Positions 8,837 through 18,445 of a stretch of DNA of 37,981 bases are shown here, one piece after another. Below the pieces are notes generated by a model. It was given only the letters and a program-made list of their open reading frames with translations, was not told the DNA's origin and searched no databases. Origin of the DNA: Planctomycetota bacterium (GTDB lineage Bacteria; Planctomycetota; Phycisphaerae; Phycisphaerales; Phycisphaeraceae); contig JAJRRC010000065.1 of assembly GCA_024279865.1 (NCBI GenBank), positions 1-37,981 on the forward strand, read 5' to 3'. A program made the translations under genes and the position numbers. How positions within the stretch are numbered: position 1 is the stretch's first letter; each line of letters begins with the position of its first letter.

Positions 8837-8908
8837 TTAAAAGTCACTGTTGGCTGCCATGTTCATGTGGCAGATAACACGGCGTTCTTGTTCGGCAAGA
8901 TGTTGATA
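8837..8908 (-). pseudogene. Possible IS30-type transposase N-terminal remnant
   Basis: The intergenic stretch 8759-9123 has no intact gene. Within it the minus strand reads YQHLAEQERRVICHMNMA, then a stop. This resembles the first helix of IS30-family transposases (YxHLTxxERxxI). There is no start codon, the piece is only about 23 residues, and I see no inverted repeats, so this is a weak call. The rest of the gap is AT-rich and featureless to me. Confidence 0.3.
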
Positions 8909-9123
8909 GGGGATCGGGGGATCGGGTGGTATTTGAGGTCATTAAACAACCCTAATTTACCAACACCGACCCAGTGTCGCTATTTTTTGACCCTATGTTG
9001 CGTTTCGGAATTGAATCCACCAAATAAAAATACAAACTAGCTTACGGAGCCTATAAAATCTATTGTTTATTACACAATTTTTTTCTTTGTTTCTGTTTTA
9101 TAAAATGGGACATCATTCCCAAA

Positions 9124-9822
9124 TTAAAAATCTTTCTTAACTGTATACGCTTGCCATGAAATGAAATTCATAGAGCTCACATGGCCATCTGAGAAAAGAT
9201 AATTAATCGCCTCGTTATGTCTCTCCTCGGCTGATATTGGAGGATTGTCCGAATGTCCCCAGTACCATGTATTAAAGTCTGATGCGGAGTCGCCGTCATA
9301 TACCAACGTATCTGTAGAAGGATTTTTTAAATTGCTAAGCCTAGACGGGGGATATATCCAAACATTACTTGTGTTTAAATAGCCCGTATTGTAATTCCAT
9401 AAAATTCCTTGATTAACATAGTCTGTGGCATTCAGTTTTCGCCATGCATGCCCGTAATAATCTGTTGTTGTTTGAGTTGCAAAAACCCCTCTCTCTCGGG
9501 TCAGGTCCGAGGGGCAATCCATCAAGAGCTTGCTCATCCCCACCCCATGAACCGAGCCGGTCAAGGCATCCCAAGAGCCTTGAAAAACCTGTCTAGCAGG
9601 GAGTAAAAGGTCATTGTTAATGTCTGCCCAGATAAAAACAGCTGGGCCAATTTGTCGGATACTGTTGGCGCAGACGATCTGCCGTCCTCTTTCCCTAGCC
9701 GACCCCAAGGCTGGCAAAAGTATTGCGATCAAAAGACTGATTATACTAATCACTACAAGAAGTTCGATTAAAGTAAAACCGGTGATTCCTGAAAAACGGG
9801 TAATTTGCTTGCGTCTCATCAT
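9124..9822 (-). CDS. Prepilin-type secreted protein with H-X9-DG motif
   Basis: This is a type II secretion/type IV pilin-like protein of the kind abundant in Planctomycetota. The N terminus has a short basic leader, then [25 protein letters not shown], with the prepilin peptidase site at Gly-Phe and the conserved Glu+5. It is followed by the [18 protein letters not shown] helix. Near the end, [12 protein letters not shown] matches the H-X9-DG motif of this family. The length of 232 aa is normal. ATG 9822 has AAGGAA 6 bases upstream; the longer frame from 9858 would run into the GntR gene. It is 11 bases downstream of the regulator stop and so probably in the same transcript. Function is unknown; it is presumably exported and membrane-anchored. 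Confidence 0.88.
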   Translation of the reverse strand: MMRRKQITRFSGITGFTLIELLVVISIISLLIAILLPALGSARERGRQIVCANSIRQIGPAVFIWADINNDLLLPARQVFQGSWDALTGSVHGVGMSKLLMDCPSDLTRERGVFATQTTTDYYGHAWRKLNATDYVNQGILWNYNTGYLNTSNVWIYPPSRLSNLKNPSTDTLVYDGDSASDFNTWYWGHSDNPPISAEERHNEAINYLFSDGHVSSMNFISWQAYTVKKDF

Positions 9823-9833
9823 GACAGTTCCTT

Positions 9834-10940
9834 TTAGGAAGGGTTTGTGTTGTTGCATTTTGGCAACACATGTATATGTGGCTGTTCAATACGATGGCCG
9901 GAAATGGCATCGTCTAACAAATTCAAGGCCTGCTGGATCATGTTGTCTGTGTCCAGCTCAAATTTTGTAAAATCAAGCGTTAGAGACTGAATATTATCTT
10001 TGTTCCAATGGGTGACCACCATTAATTGTTCGGGAACAACCACCCCTTTTTCAATGAGATAGCGTTCAACACCCTGAGCCATCACATCATCAGCCACCAC
10101 GAGGCTATCGAGTTGTTCCAGTTGAAGCGATGCGGCTGCGTGGTAACCGCCTTCAATACTAGCTTTATCATCGTGCAGGGAAACAGGCATGATTTTGTTG
10201 CCTTGGCTACGTTGATAGGCAACAATGCCATCTGCGGAGGAAATTTGGCTTCGCCGTGAACTGAAAATAACTGCGGTTCGCTGCCTACCTCTTTGAGCAA
10301 GGTGGCCGATGGCATTGTTAATAAAGCCATATAAATCAAAAGAAACCGTGTAAGGTGCTTTGCCCACGTCAGACATGTTCACCACAGGCACTTGATTGGT
10401 TTTTGCCAAATCAAGCATGGGCTGTAACAAAGGGTCAGAGTTCAAAAGTAATAGACCCACGATACCCCGACGGCTAATATCATCGGTCAAATCTGTCACG
10501 GCAGAATTGGTTGAAAAACGACTCAATTCGCCACCAAGGTACAACCGGTAGTTACGTTGTTGCGAATCAAAAAAATCAGACGCCAACGCCATTCCCCTTC
10601 GCACAAAAATACCTGGAACATCTGCTGACAGGAGAACCGTATGACAGTAAATTCCAACAAGACCAAGCTTGGGCACGCCTTTGACAAAAGTCCCCTTACC
10701 CCGATATCGTTCGACAAAACCTTCATTCGCCAACTGTTCCATGGCTTGATGCACGGTCTTGTAGGTGACGTTCAACCGATCCTGAATAGCACGGTTTGTG
10801 GGAATCATCGTTCCCTGAGGAAACTGACGGCTACGAATCGCAACACGAAACTGCTCGCTGATCTGCTCGTACATCGGTAGCGGCGATCGACGATCGATGC
10901 TTAATCCGTCAATTGCAATGCCAGCTTGTTGCGATCCCAT
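9834..10940 (-). CDS. GntR-family regulator with LacI-like effector domain
   Basis: This is a transcription repressor or activator. The N-terminal winged helix reads [19 protein letters not shown], then [25 protein letters not shown] and [10 protein letters not shown], a standard GntR DNA-binding domain. The rest (from about residue 95) resembles a LacI/periplasmic-binding sugar sensor ([63 protein letters not shown]). The AraR-type combination typically senses a sugar. I prefer the ATG at 10940: it has AGGGA 10 bases upstream, while the ATG at 10970 would fall on the predicted transcription start. It heads the minus-strand sugar locus, and its own promoter contains a palindrome, suggesting autoregulation. 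Confidence 0.92.
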   Translation of the reverse strand: MGSQQAGIAIDGLSIDRRSPLPMYEQISEQFRVAIRSRQFPQGTMIPTNRAIQDRLNVTYKTVHQAMEQLANEGFVERYRGKGTFVKGVPKLGLVGIYCHTVLLSADVPGIFVRRGMALASDFFDSQQRNYRLYLGGELSRFSTNSAVTDLTDDISRRGIVGLLLLNSDPLLQPMLDLAKTNQVPVVNMSDVGKAPYTVSFDLYGFINNAIGHLAQRGRQRTAVIFSSRRSQISSADGIVAYQRSQGNKIMPVSLHDDKASIEGGYHAAASLQLEQLDSLVVADDVMAQGVERYLIEKGVVVPEQLMVVTHWNKDNIQSLTLDFTKFELDTDNMIQQALNLLDDAISGHRIEQPHIHVLPKCNNTNPS

Positions 10941-10977
10941 TTCAGATTGATCCCTATTGAACCCCTTCATGGAACTT

Positions 10978-11006
10978 ATGGTACTCTTCTAACAAATAGA
11001 AGTCAA
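10978..11006 (-). promoter_or_regulatory. Promoter and operator of the GntR-type regulator
   Basis: On the minus strand TTGACT (11006-11001) and TACCAT (10983-10978) are spaced by 17 bases. The spacer contains a perfect 6-bp inverted repeat, CTTCTA (10986-10991) and TAGAAG (10997-11002), with a 5-base gap. A dimeric regulator bound there would block RNA polymerase. That the GntR protein itself binds is inferred from position. Confidence 0.55.
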
Positions 11007-11107
11007 CTAAAAACAATAAAAAGCGACTGGCAACCGACAACCAGATTCCTTAAATCTATTTCAAAAAACAAATTACATCAAAAAAATATACGTAAAAAAA
11101 TATTACA

Positions 11108-11971
11108 TTAAATCGGGATCGACAGCGATTGATCTCTCTCCAAACCAATGCACCATGCTAGCTCCGGGTTCAATTCACCAGATAGTCCCAATGCTTCTGC
11201 CAGTGCAATCGTTTTGATATCAATCAATTGCGAACCAACCGTCACAAGGCGAAGCTGGGCTGGTAATTCACCAAAGGCTGCTGTTGTGCAAGAAATAAAA
11301 GAGCCATGGTCATGTTGGCTATGAACATGATTGTGCCCACTGAGAACCAAGTGAAGGTTTGAATACTCCTGAGCCATACGCTTCCAAACAGCCAGATAGG
11401 AAGCATCAGGCAAATGAAACGCGCCTGCCTCCCCCCTCTGTTCAGCAGAAACATCATTCAGAGGAGCATGGGTCACCGCAATCACCGGACGATTCGCTTG
11501 ATCAAGCATGGCACGCAAAAGATCTTCTTGACGCTGATCCAGTCGAGGCTCCGAAGATCCCCGCCACTGAAAGTCCACCTCCGAATCCCAATGATGACTC
11601 ATCACAAGCAAAACCGCAGCCCCTGCATCAACACTGAAACAGTCTTGCCCCCCAGGCAAAAAGCCCCCTCTGGCCTGACGCCAATGCTCTATTGATTCAG
11701 GAAGGGCAAGATCATGATTCCCCAAACATAAATAAACAGGACAATCAAGCTGAGAATACCATTCACTCGCCTGATTTATTTCCTCCAATGAACCGTGATC
11801 GATCATGTCCCCGCCATGCACAACAAATGCGACGTCATTGTTCTTCAACCATCGCGAAAGATTCTTTAACAATTCACCTTGATCTGCAATCCGTGGCTGC
11901 ATGTGCCAACCAATCTCCTTCGCTGCCCCCAAATGCGTGTCCGTTAAGTAAGCAAATCGCAACGCACTCAT
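11108..11971 (-). CDS. Calcineurin-like metallophosphoesterase
   Basis: This is a binuclear-metal phosphoesterase. The five family blocks are all visible in order: FAYLTDTHLG (D-x-H), VVHGGDMIDHG (GD), YLCLGNHDLAL (GNHD), VIAVTHAPL (H) and LVLSGHNHVHSQ (GHxH). The fold group covers 3',5'-cyclic-nucleotide phosphodiesterases, purple acid phosphatases and others. The substrate is not determinable, although the layout resembles the CpdA/Icc type. ATG 11971 is chosen because AAAGGA lies 6 bases upstream and the D-x-H strand begins right after. The longer frame from 12046 has no conserved sequence. It is in the same direction as the GntR locus but separated by about 100 AT-rich bases. Confidence 0.9.
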   Translation of the reverse strand: MSALRFAYLTDTHLGAAKEIGWHMQPRIADQGELLKNLSRWLKNNDVAFVVHGGDMIDHGSLEEINQASEWYSQLDCPVYLCLGNHDLALPESIEHWRQARGGFLPGGQDCFSVDAGAAVLLVMSHHWDSEVDFQWRGSSEPRLDQRQEDLLRAMLDQANRPVIAVTHAPLNDVSAEQRGEAGAFHLPDASYLAVWKRMAQEYSNLHLVLSGHNHVHSQHDHGSFISCTTAAFGELPAQLRLVTVGSQLIDIKTIALAEALGLSGELNPELAWCIGLERDQSLSIPI

Positions 11972-12235
11972 GTGTTTTCCTTTTTTTGAAACATTGCATA
12001 CCAGTCTCGCCACTGGCGAATAAAAGACCTCAACATTCATGCACAAATCAGGAAAGATGCTACGGCCAAATCATGGCCCTGTCTAAACCAGACAAAATTT
12101 CGAGCATGAAGACATCTTCGATGCCACAAAAAATCTGGACTTGAACAAAACCCCATGGACCTGATGAATTTTCATCCATCACACAGAATTCTTCGAATCA
12201 CCATTGCCTAGTAAACCATTCTCAATACACATACA

Positions 12236-12285
12236 AAATCCGCCACGAGCAAATTGACTCGTGGCGGATTTGTATCTTTTTTTAA
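12236..12285. terminator. Strong intrinsic terminator hairpin at the ilvD 3' side
   Basis: A perfect 14-bp stem, AAATCCGCCACGAG (12236-12249) and its complement (12258-12271), encloses an 8-base loop. A T7 tract follows on the plus side and a weaker TTTTGT on the minus side. ilvD reads into it from the right, so it probably ends ilvD; it may act in both directions. Confidence 0.8.
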
Positions 12286-12327
12286 TTTTCAAGTGTTCGC
12301 CATACGCTTCATGGCGAGCGTTTTGAT

Positions 12328-14037
12328 CTACTCGTCAGTGACGCAGCCTTCGGAGGCGTTTTTGACGGTTTTGATGTATTTGTAAAGTGTGCCTCGGGTG
12401 GCTTTGTAGGGTGGCTGGACCCAGGTTGCTTTGCGAATTGCGAGTTCTTCGTCTGAGACTTCCATGTTAATTTCGCCTGCTTCGGTGTCGATGGCAATCG
12501 TATCGCCGTTTTTGACCAAAGCGATGGGACCGCCTTCGATGGCTTCGGGGGTGACGTGGCCGATGATAAAGCCATGGCTACCGCCGGAGAAACGGCCGTC
12601 GGTGATGAGGGCGACATCTTTGATCAAACCAGCACCTGCGACGGCTGAGGTGGGTGTGAGCATTTCGGGCATGCCTGGTCCGCCTTTGGGTCCTTCGTAT
12701 CGGATGATGATGACATCACCTTTGCTAATTTTTCCTTGTTCCAGTGCTGCGAGCATGTTTTCTTCGGAGTCAAAGACATTGGCTGGACCGGTGAATTTGG
12801 TTCCTTCTTTGCCGGTGATTTTTCCGACGCAGCCGGTGGGAGTGAAGTTGCCTCGCATGATCTGGATGTGGCCGTCAGCTTTGATGGGATCGCTCAAGGG
12901 GCGAACGATGTCCTGCTGGCCTTCGCCGGTTCCATAGGGAGGTAAGCTGGGCAGGTCGCTGACATTTTGAGCGATGGTTTTGCCGGTGACGGTCATTTGA
13001 TCGCCGTCGATGAGATTGTTTTCGATGAGCATTTTGATCACCGCGGGCGTTCCGCCGATGGCGTGAAGTTCTTCCATGACGTAACGGCCTGAAGGCTTAA
13101 GGTCACAAAGGAATGGGGTTTCATCGCTGATTTTCTGCCAATCGTCAATGGTCAGATCGATATCGAAAGAGCGTGCCATGCCGATGGAATGGAGAACCGC
13201 GTTGGTTGATCCGCCGAGGATGATGGTCAAGCGGATGGCGTTGAGGAAGGATTGGCGGGTAATGATGTCCCGTGGTTTGAGGTCTTGTTCAAGCAGGAGG
13301 CGGATTGCTTTTCCGGCTCGGACACATTCGTCGTACTTGGCATCATCTTCTGCGGGAGTGCAAGAAGAGTAAGGTAGCGAAAGGCCTAGGCATTCGATAA
13401 ACGAGGCCATGGTATTGGCGGTGTACATCCCGCCACAGGCACCTGCGCCGGGGCAGGATTTTTCGATGATCGTTTGGCGTTGCTCTTCGGTGATCGAGCC
13501 TGCGATGGATTGGCCGTAGGCTTGGAAGGCTGAGACGATATCGAGTTTTTCTTCTTTGCCGTCTAGGACAGCACAGCCCGCTTTGATCGTTCCGCCGTAG
13601 ATCATGATCGAAGGTCGGTTCAGTCGTCCCATGGCCATGACGGTGCCTGGCATGTTTTTATCACAGCCTGGCAATGCGATCATTGCGTCGTACCACTGGG
13701 CCGCCATGATGGTTTCAAAGGAGTCGGCAATGAGGTCACGCGACTGGAGCGAATAGCTCATGCCGTCGGTTCCCATGGAGATACCGTCGGACACGCCGAT
13801 TGTGTTGAATCGCATGCCGATGAGGTCTGATTCGGTGACGCCTTGCTTGACTTTGATACTCAGTTCGTCGAGGTGCATATTGCAGGAGTTGCCTTCGTAC
13901 CAGACGCTGCCGATACCAACTTGGGCTTTGTTCATATCTTCAGCGGTCATGCCTGTGGCATAGAGCATGGCCTGAGAGGCGCCTTGGCTTTTTGGCTGTG
14001 TGATTCGTTTGCTGTACTTATTAAGGGACTGTGTCAT
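12328..14037 (-). CDS. ilvD: Dihydroxy-acid dehydratase
   Basis: This is an iron-sulfur enzyme of branched-chain amino acid synthesis that dehydrates 2,3-dihydroxy-isovalerate and -methylvalerate. IlvD/Edd hallmarks are present: SKIMPGCDK-type [15 protein letters not shown] (cluster Cys), [17 protein letters not shown] (second Cys and family signature) and the C-terminal [23 protein letters not shown]-terminal [16 protein letters not shown] carries another conserved Cys. The length of 569 aa is standard for IlvD. It is preceded by an own 70-base leader and ended by the hairpin at 12236-12271. The neighbours are not related to branched-chain synthesis. GC-rich antisense frames over it are shadows. 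Confidence 0.97.
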   Translation of the reverse strand: MTQSLNKYSKRITQPKSQGASQAMLYATGMTAEDMNKAQVGIGSVWYEGNSCNMHLDELSIKVKQGVTESDLIGMRFNTIGVSDGISMGTDGMSYSLQSRDLIADSFETIMAAQWYDAMIALPGCDKNMPGTVMAMGRLNRPSIMIYGGTIKAGCAVLDGKEEKLDIVSAFQAYGQSIAGSITEEQRQTIIEKSCPGAGACGGMYTANTMASFIECLGLSLPYSSCTPAEDDAKYDECVRAGKAIRLLLEQDLKPRDIITRQSFLNAIRLTIILGGSTNAVLHSIGMARSFDIDLTIDDWQKISDETPFLCDLKPSGRYVMEELHAIGGTPAVIKMLIENNLIDGDQMTVTGKTIAQNVSDLPSLPPYGTGEGQQDIVRPLSDPIKADGHIQIMRGNFTPTGCVGKITGKEGTKFTGPANVFDSEENMLAALEQGKISKGDVIIIRYEGPKGGPGMPEMLTPTSAVAGAGLIKDVALITDGRFSGGSHGFIIGHVTPEAIEGGPIALVKNGDTIAIDTEAGEINMEVSDEELAIRKATWVQPPYKATRGTLYKYIKTVKNASEGCVTDE

Positions 14038-14109
14038 CGTGGGTTTCTCGTGGTCAAGGGTTCATCAAGGGTCAAAGGGAATTATTTTAGCGTACAAAGA
14101 GAGCCGTTG

Positions 14110-15126
14110 TCATTTGGAGACAGCCGCCTGGACAGCTTGTTTAATTTGCAGGGCAACATCGTCGACAGGCAGGTCCATTTTCAGGCCCGCGGCACGGGCA
14201 TGCCCCCCGCCACCAAACTGTTGAGCAATTGCTGCGACATTGATGGCGTTGGGGCCTGGCTTACTGCGAAAGCTCACGCGTACCGACCCGCCGTTGAGGG
14301 TTTCACTGATTAAAACCACGACCTGAACAGTGGAGACCATTTGAGGCAAGTCCACAAACCGTTCGGTTTCTTCGGACAAAGCGTCGGTCTGTTCAAAGTC
14401 TTCTTTTTTGAGGACCATGATCGCTGCCTGATCGTTGCCTAGCAGTTCAAGGCTATCCAAAGCTCGAATCATCAGTTTTAATTTTTGAGGACGTTCGGTC
14501 TGCTCGGTTCGTTCATACAAGGCTGCATGATCCACGCCCGCTGCAATGAGTTTGGCGGCCAGTTCATGGGTTTGAGGCCGAGTATTGGAAAAGCGAAACC
14601 AGCCGGTGTCCGTGGCAATGCCCAGATACAAACTATCCGCCACGAGGCGATCTTCCAGAGCAGTCGAGTCCAGTTCGGTGACCAATTGCGCGATCAGTTC
14701 GCAACAGGCAGCCGCTTGTCCGTCGATCAAACGGTACGCGGCGGGGATGTCGCCGTTGAGATGGTGATCAATAATCAGTGTGCGGTGCAGGCAAGGCTCA
14801 AGCTGTTTGCGTAAGGGATGAACCTGAGACCAAGCCCCGGTATCCACCACGACGTACAAATCGGCCTCGGGCAATGGCTGATCTTCATCTTCGAATAAGG
14901 CCAAAGGATAATCCCCTGAAATCAAGGCCAACCCCGGCGGGATCGGCGGCATGAACAGCGAAGTCACCTCAGCCCCGCCCCGTGTGAGCGTTTCACTTAA
15001 TGCAATCACACTGCCAAAGGCATCGCCGTCGGGCTTGGCATGGGTGGCAATCACCACCCGTTTGGCTTGACGCAGCATGTTCGCCGCAGCTTCAAAATCG
15101 AGATTGGATTGATACGAGCTATTCAT
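14110..15126 (-). CDS. nrnA: DHH-family phosphoesterase, NrnA/oligoribonuclease type
   Basis: This is a DHH/DHHA1 phosphoesterase of the nano-RNase/pAp-phosphatase group, which degrades 2-5 nt RNAs and recycles 3'-phosphoadenosine 5'-phosphate. Motifs in order are ATHAKPDGDAFGS (metal-binding D-x-D), VVDTGAW, LIIDHHLNGD (the DHH triad) and the C-terminal DHHA1 substrate motif GGGHARAAGLKM. Length is 338 aa. The exact substrate is inferred from the family. ribF starts 23 bases after its predecessor region on the same strand: transcription runs ribF then nrnA with a short gap, and this pairing (often with truB and rbfA) is common in bacteria. Confidence 0.93.
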   Translation of the reverse strand: MNSSYQSNLDFEAAANMLRQAKRVVIATHAKPDGDAFGSVIALSETLTRGGAEVTSLFMPPIPPGLALISGDYPLALFEDEDQPLPEADLYVVVDTGAWSQVHPLRKQLEPCLHRTLIIDHHLNGDIPAAYRLIDGQAAACCELIAQLVTELDSTALEDRLVADSLYLGIATDTGWFRFSNTRPQTHELAAKLIAAGVDHAALYERTEQTERPQKLKLMIRALDSLELLGNDQAAIMVLKKEDFEQTDALSEETERFVDLPQMVSTVQVVVLISETLNGGSVRVSFRSKPGPNAINVAAIAQQFGGGGHARAAGLKMDLPVDDVALQIKQAVQAAVSK

Positions 15127-15149
15127 AAAATTGCCTACTCACCTATGGT

Positions 15150-16064
15150 TCATTGGCTCTGGAGGTGTACCTGTTTGATATCACATCCAAGCTGAAAGCG
15201 TAAATCTTCAATACACGGAAATGGCCGTTGCTCTCGAATCCATCGGGTAAAGGATAGCTTTAGCACTTGGCCATATAAATCTTCACAAAAGTCTAGTAAA
15301 TGGGCTTCGACCACCAGGCCATGCACGTCAAAGGTGGGCTTGGTTCCCACACTAATCGCAGCATTAAAAACGCGGCCGTCCTCTAAACTCGCTTGGCCTG
15401 CGTAGACCCCTTCGCCGGGGGTGGCCCGACCGGTCGCAGTCAAAACGGACATATCCAAATTGGCGGTGGGGATACCCAAAGCACGCCCCCGTTGCTCGCC
15501 TTGGACTACTTGGGATTCCAGTTCAAACGGACGATTCAAACAGCGGGTCACATCCGCAACGCGGCCGTCTTTTAACAAGTGCCTCACCAGGGAACTGCTC
15601 ACCGGTGCAACGAGTTGATCGGACAAACACTGACGCACCGTGGGAACAATTGAAATTTCAAACCCAAAGGCCTCTCCCAATTCAGCAAGAACCTTGTCGT
15701 CCCCTGCACGATCTTTGCCGAAGCAAAAATTTTCTCCTTCGACCATCGCCACAGGATGATAACGATCCATCAAAGACGCGATAAAAGCAGTGGGAGACTG
15801 GTCCAAAAGCTCTGCTGTGGGCTCAATCACCTGGACCTCGGCGGCCCCGGCTTGTCGCAAACGGGCCACCCGGTCAGTCAAGCTCAAAAGCTGTAACGGC
15901 TGACTTCCCGGCCGTAATACCGCAATGGGCAAAGGGTCAAACGTCAATGCCAAAACAAACGCATCATGTTGCTGGGCCGACTTTTGCGCACGGGCAAGGA
16001 TCGCACGATGTCCCAAATGAACGCCGTCGAAATTTCCAATTGTGATGACAGATCGATGAGCCAT
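15150..16064 (-). CDS. ribF: Bifunctional riboflavin kinase / FAD synthetase
   Basis: This enzyme makes FMN from riboflavin and FAD from FMN. The N-terminal nucleotidyltransferase domain has VITIGNFDGVHLGHRAIL (the HxGH-like ATP motif) and VEGENFCFGKDRAG. The C-terminal flavokinase domain has GRALGIPTANLDM, with the conserved PTAN, and GVYAGQA...NAAISVGTKPTF and VEAHLLDF. Length is 304 aa. ATG 16064 is used because GTGGGA lies a few bases upstream and the FAD synthetase strand begins at once; the open frame extends to 16115. It is transcribed divergently from the phosphofructokinase gene. Confidence 0.95.
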   Translation of the reverse strand: MAHRSVITIGNFDGVHLGHRAILARAQKSAQQHDAFVLALTFDPLPIAVLRPGSQPLQLLSLTDRVARLRQAGAAEVQVIEPTAELLDQSPTAFIASLMDRYHPVAMVEGENFCFGKDRAGDDKVLAELGEAFGFEISIVPTVRQCLSDQLVAPVSSSLVRHLLKDGRVADVTRCLNRPFELESQVVQGEQRGRALGIPTANLDMSVLTATGRATPGEGVYAGQASLEDGRVFNAAISVGTKPTFDVHGLVVEAHLLDFCEDLYGQVLKLSFTRWIREQRPFPCIEDLRFQLGCDIKQVHLQSQ

Positions 16065-16132
16065 AATCCCACAGGATAAAGGAAATCTCATAGAACCGCC
16101 CAATGTCACGTTCAATTGAACAAATCCATGGA

Positions 16133-16162
16133 TTGACTTACACTGGCCTGTTAGTTCATTAT
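16133..16162 (+). promoter_or_regulatory. Candidate promoter of the phosphofructokinase gene
   Basis: TTGACT (16133-16138) and CATTAT (16157-16162) are spaced by 18 bases, about 48 bases before the start codon. The match is by eye only. Confidence 0.4.
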
Positions 16163-16209
16163 GACTCCGTTTTATAGTTAGATAAACCGTTCGTTAAAGG
16201 AATTTACTT

Positions 16210-17433
16210 ATGGCATCGATCACTCAAGCCCCAGTCTCTGGCAACGCCGTCATCGGACAGTCCGGCGGCCCGACCATGGTCATCAACCAATCCATGGTGG
16301 GTATTGTAGAAGTCTTGCGAAATGTGAAGGGCATTGACCGCATCCTCGGCGCTCAGCATGGCGTGCGAGGCATCATCGAAAATAAATTCGTCGATTTACA
16401 AAATGTCCCTGCTGAACGTCTCGAACAAGTCGCCAATACCCCCGGTGCAGGTCTGGGGTCATCCCGTGACAAGCCCGATGAAGAATATTGCCACAAGATT
16501 TTGTCCGTCCTTGAAGAAAACAATGTTCGCTACTTTTTCTACATCGGCGGCAACGATAGCTCTGACACTTGCCGCATTGTCAATGACCTAGCCAAACGTG
16601 AAGGCTATGACCTTCGCGCATTCCATGTGCCCAAGACCATCGACAACGATCTGGTTCACAACGACCATACGCCGGGCTTTGGGTCTGCTGCAAAATTTGT
16701 CGCACAAGCTTTCATGGGTGACAACCTAGACAACCGTGCATTGCCTGGCATTAAAATCAACATCATCATGGGTCGTCACGCAGGCTTCCTCACCGCAGCG
16801 AGCATGCTCGCTCGTCAGCACACCGATGACGGTCCGCATCTGATTTATGTGCCTGAAGTTTCTTTTAGCGTTCCAAAGTTTCTCACGGATGTGGAAGAAG
16901 TTTATCGTCGCTATGGCCGTTGCCTCATCGCCGTCAGTGAAGGGATTCACGCTTCGGACGGCACGCCGATGATGAGCAAACTTGCTCAAGAAATTGAAAC
17001 CGATGCCCATGGCAACGTACAACTTTCTGGTACTGGTGCGTTGGGCGATCATCTTTCTAATGCCATTAAAGAAGGCCTCGGCTCAAACCTGCGTGTCCGA
17101 GCCGATACGTTTGGCTACCTACAGCGATCCTTTGCAGGTTGTGCTTCCCCGGTCGATGCCGATGAGGCACGAGCCGTCGGCCGCAAGGCTGCGGAGCTTG
17201 CTCTTGAAGGTGAACTCGCCGAAGCATCGGTCACCATTCAACGCGTGAGCAATGAGCCTTACAAGGTTCAATTCAAGCCGATTGAACTTTCAGCCGTCGC
17301 AGGTAAAACCCGCACGCTTGACCGCAAGTTCATCGTCAATGATTGCAACATCTCCGAACGCTTCCATGAATACATTGACCCGTTGGTCGGCCGTCTGCCT
17401 GTGATTGAGTCTCTTCGACTGAACCACGGATAA
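16210..17433 (+). CDS. Pyrophosphate-dependent 6-phosphofructokinase-like enzyme
   Basis: This phosphofructokinase-family enzyme of glycolysis interconverts fructose 6-phosphate and the 1,6-bisphosphate. The nucleotide or PPi site region reads GQSGGPTMVINQS; GGND is at residues 113-116 and PKTIDND at 141-147. The lysine in PKTIDND is the hallmark of PPi-using enzymes, where ATP-dependent PfkA has GTIDND. MGRHAGFL (187-194) binds the sugar phosphate. The 407-residue length is also that of the PPi-dependent clade, so the reaction is probably reversible. AAAGGA lies 8 bases before the ATG. It has a promoter upstream and a strong terminator downstream and so looks monocistronic. The PPi preference is inferred from the motif. 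Confidence 0.88.
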   Translation: MASITQAPVSGNAVIGQSGGPTMVINQSMVGIVEVLRNVKGIDRILGAQHGVRGIIENKFVDLQNVPAERLEQVANTPGAGLGSSRDKPDEEYCHKILSVLEENNVRYFFYIGGNDSSDTCRIVNDLAKREGYDLRAFHVPKTIDNDLVHNDHTPGFGSAAKFVAQAFMGDNLDNRALPGIKINIIMGRHAGFLTAASMLARQHTDDGPHLIYVPEVSFSVPKFLTDVEEVYRRYGRCLIAVSEGIHASDGTPMMSKLAQEIETDAHGNVQLSGTGALGDHLSNAIKEGLGSNLRVRADTFGYLQRSFAGCASPVDADEARAVGRKAAELALEGELAEASVTIQRVSNEPYKVQFKPIELSAVAGKTRTLDRKFIVNDCNISERFHEYIDPLVGRLPVIESLRLNHG

Positions 17434-17494
17434 GACGCTTGTCGACGCATGAATAAGCATGCTCGTCGCAATTAAATGTACGACATTTCAAACT

Positions 17495-17532
17495 AAAACA
17501 GCCACAGGCCAATCGCTTGTGGCTGTTTTTTT
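17495..17532. terminator. Intrinsic terminator between the phosphofructokinase gene and murQ
   Basis: A 12-bp stem, AAAACAGCCACA (17495-17506) pairing with 17518-17529, has an 11-base loop and a T run to 17532. It sits 60 bases after the phosphofructokinase stop and touches the murQ stop from the other side, so it probably serves both convergent genes. Confidence 0.85.
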
Positions 17533-18445
17533 AACGGGGTGAACCCAGAATGGCGTAGAGCTTTTGGTGGTGCGATTCTAGAAGCTTAAGGGCTTCATCC
17601 ATATTTAAATTTTTCATTGCCATGACCAAAGCAACCTTGACTTTGCCCTGTGTGTCATCGAGCAAGGCCATTGCTTGCGTACGATCCAAATCACATTGGT
17701 GCATCAAAATCCGAGCAGCTCGATCTCGCAACTTGGCGTTGGTGGCTCGCAAGTCCACCATTAAATTGCCCCACACTTTACCCCGCCCCACCATGACGGA
17801 GGTGCTGATCATATTTAACGCTAATTTCGTGGCGGTCCCAGCTTTCATGCGGGTCGAACCGGTCACCACTTCAGGGCCGACGGGCAACGCAATGAGATGA
17901 TCCAACGCACACAACCGACGCGGATCAGGTACGCAACAAATCAAACCCGTCACAGCACCGCAAGATTGAGCATAGGCCAGACCGCCCCACACCCAGGGCG
18001 TGGTTCCGCTGGCAGCAATGCCCACCACCACGTCTGAAGAAGTTAAATTCATGGCCTCGAAAATGTCGCGTGGGCCGCCAGGATCGTCTTCGGTTTTTTC
18101 ACTGCTCACGCGTAACGCCCCGTCTCCGCCGGCAATGATGCCAATCACTTCACCGGGTTCACTGAAAAACGTAGGCGGGCATTCAGACGCATCCAACACC
18201 CCTAGCCGTCCTGACGTGCCAGCACCGAAATAAATCAACCGTCCCCCTGCGTTCATCCCCCCAATCACGTCATCAACAAGTTTGCTCATCGTCCCAATCG
18301 CGTGCCGCACAATCCCTGGAACCGTCGCGTCTTGATCGTTGATGATCGTCAGCACCTGCTCAGTGGACTGGGTATCCATCATTGCTGAGGCAGCCAGACG
18401 CTGCTCGGTTAAGAGATAACCTCGGTCTTGGGAATCATTTGTCAT
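17531..18445 (-). CDS. murQ: N-acetylmuramic acid 6-phosphate etherase
   Basis: This enzyme cleaves the lactyl ether of MurNAc-6-phosphate to give GlcNAc-6-phosphate and D-lactate in cell-wall recycling. It is a SIS-domain protein with the MurQ signatures YFGAGTSGRLGVLDASECPPTF and, further on, GPEVVTGSTRMKAGTATKLALNM, the family signature near the active site. SSEKTEDD carries the catalytic glutamate region. The length of 304 aa is normal. The start overlaps the end of anmK by 11 bases, with GGAGG before the ATG, so the two are translationally coupled. anmK makes its substrate. Confidence 0.97.
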   Translation of the reverse strand: MTNDSQDRGYLLTEQRLAASAMMDTQSTEQVLTIINDQDATVPGIVRHAIGTMSKLVDDVIGGMNAGGRLIYFGAGTSGRLGVLDASECPPTFFSEPGEVIGIIAGGDGALRVSSEKTEDDPGGPRDIFEAMNLTSSDVVVGIAASGTTPWVWGGLAYAQSCGAVTGLICCVPDPRRLCALDHLIALPVGPEVVTGSTRMKAGTATKLALNMISTSVMVGRGKVWGNLMVDLRATNAKLRDRAARILMHQCDLDRTQAMALLDDTQGKVKVALVMAMKNLNMDEALKLLESHHQKLYAILGSPR

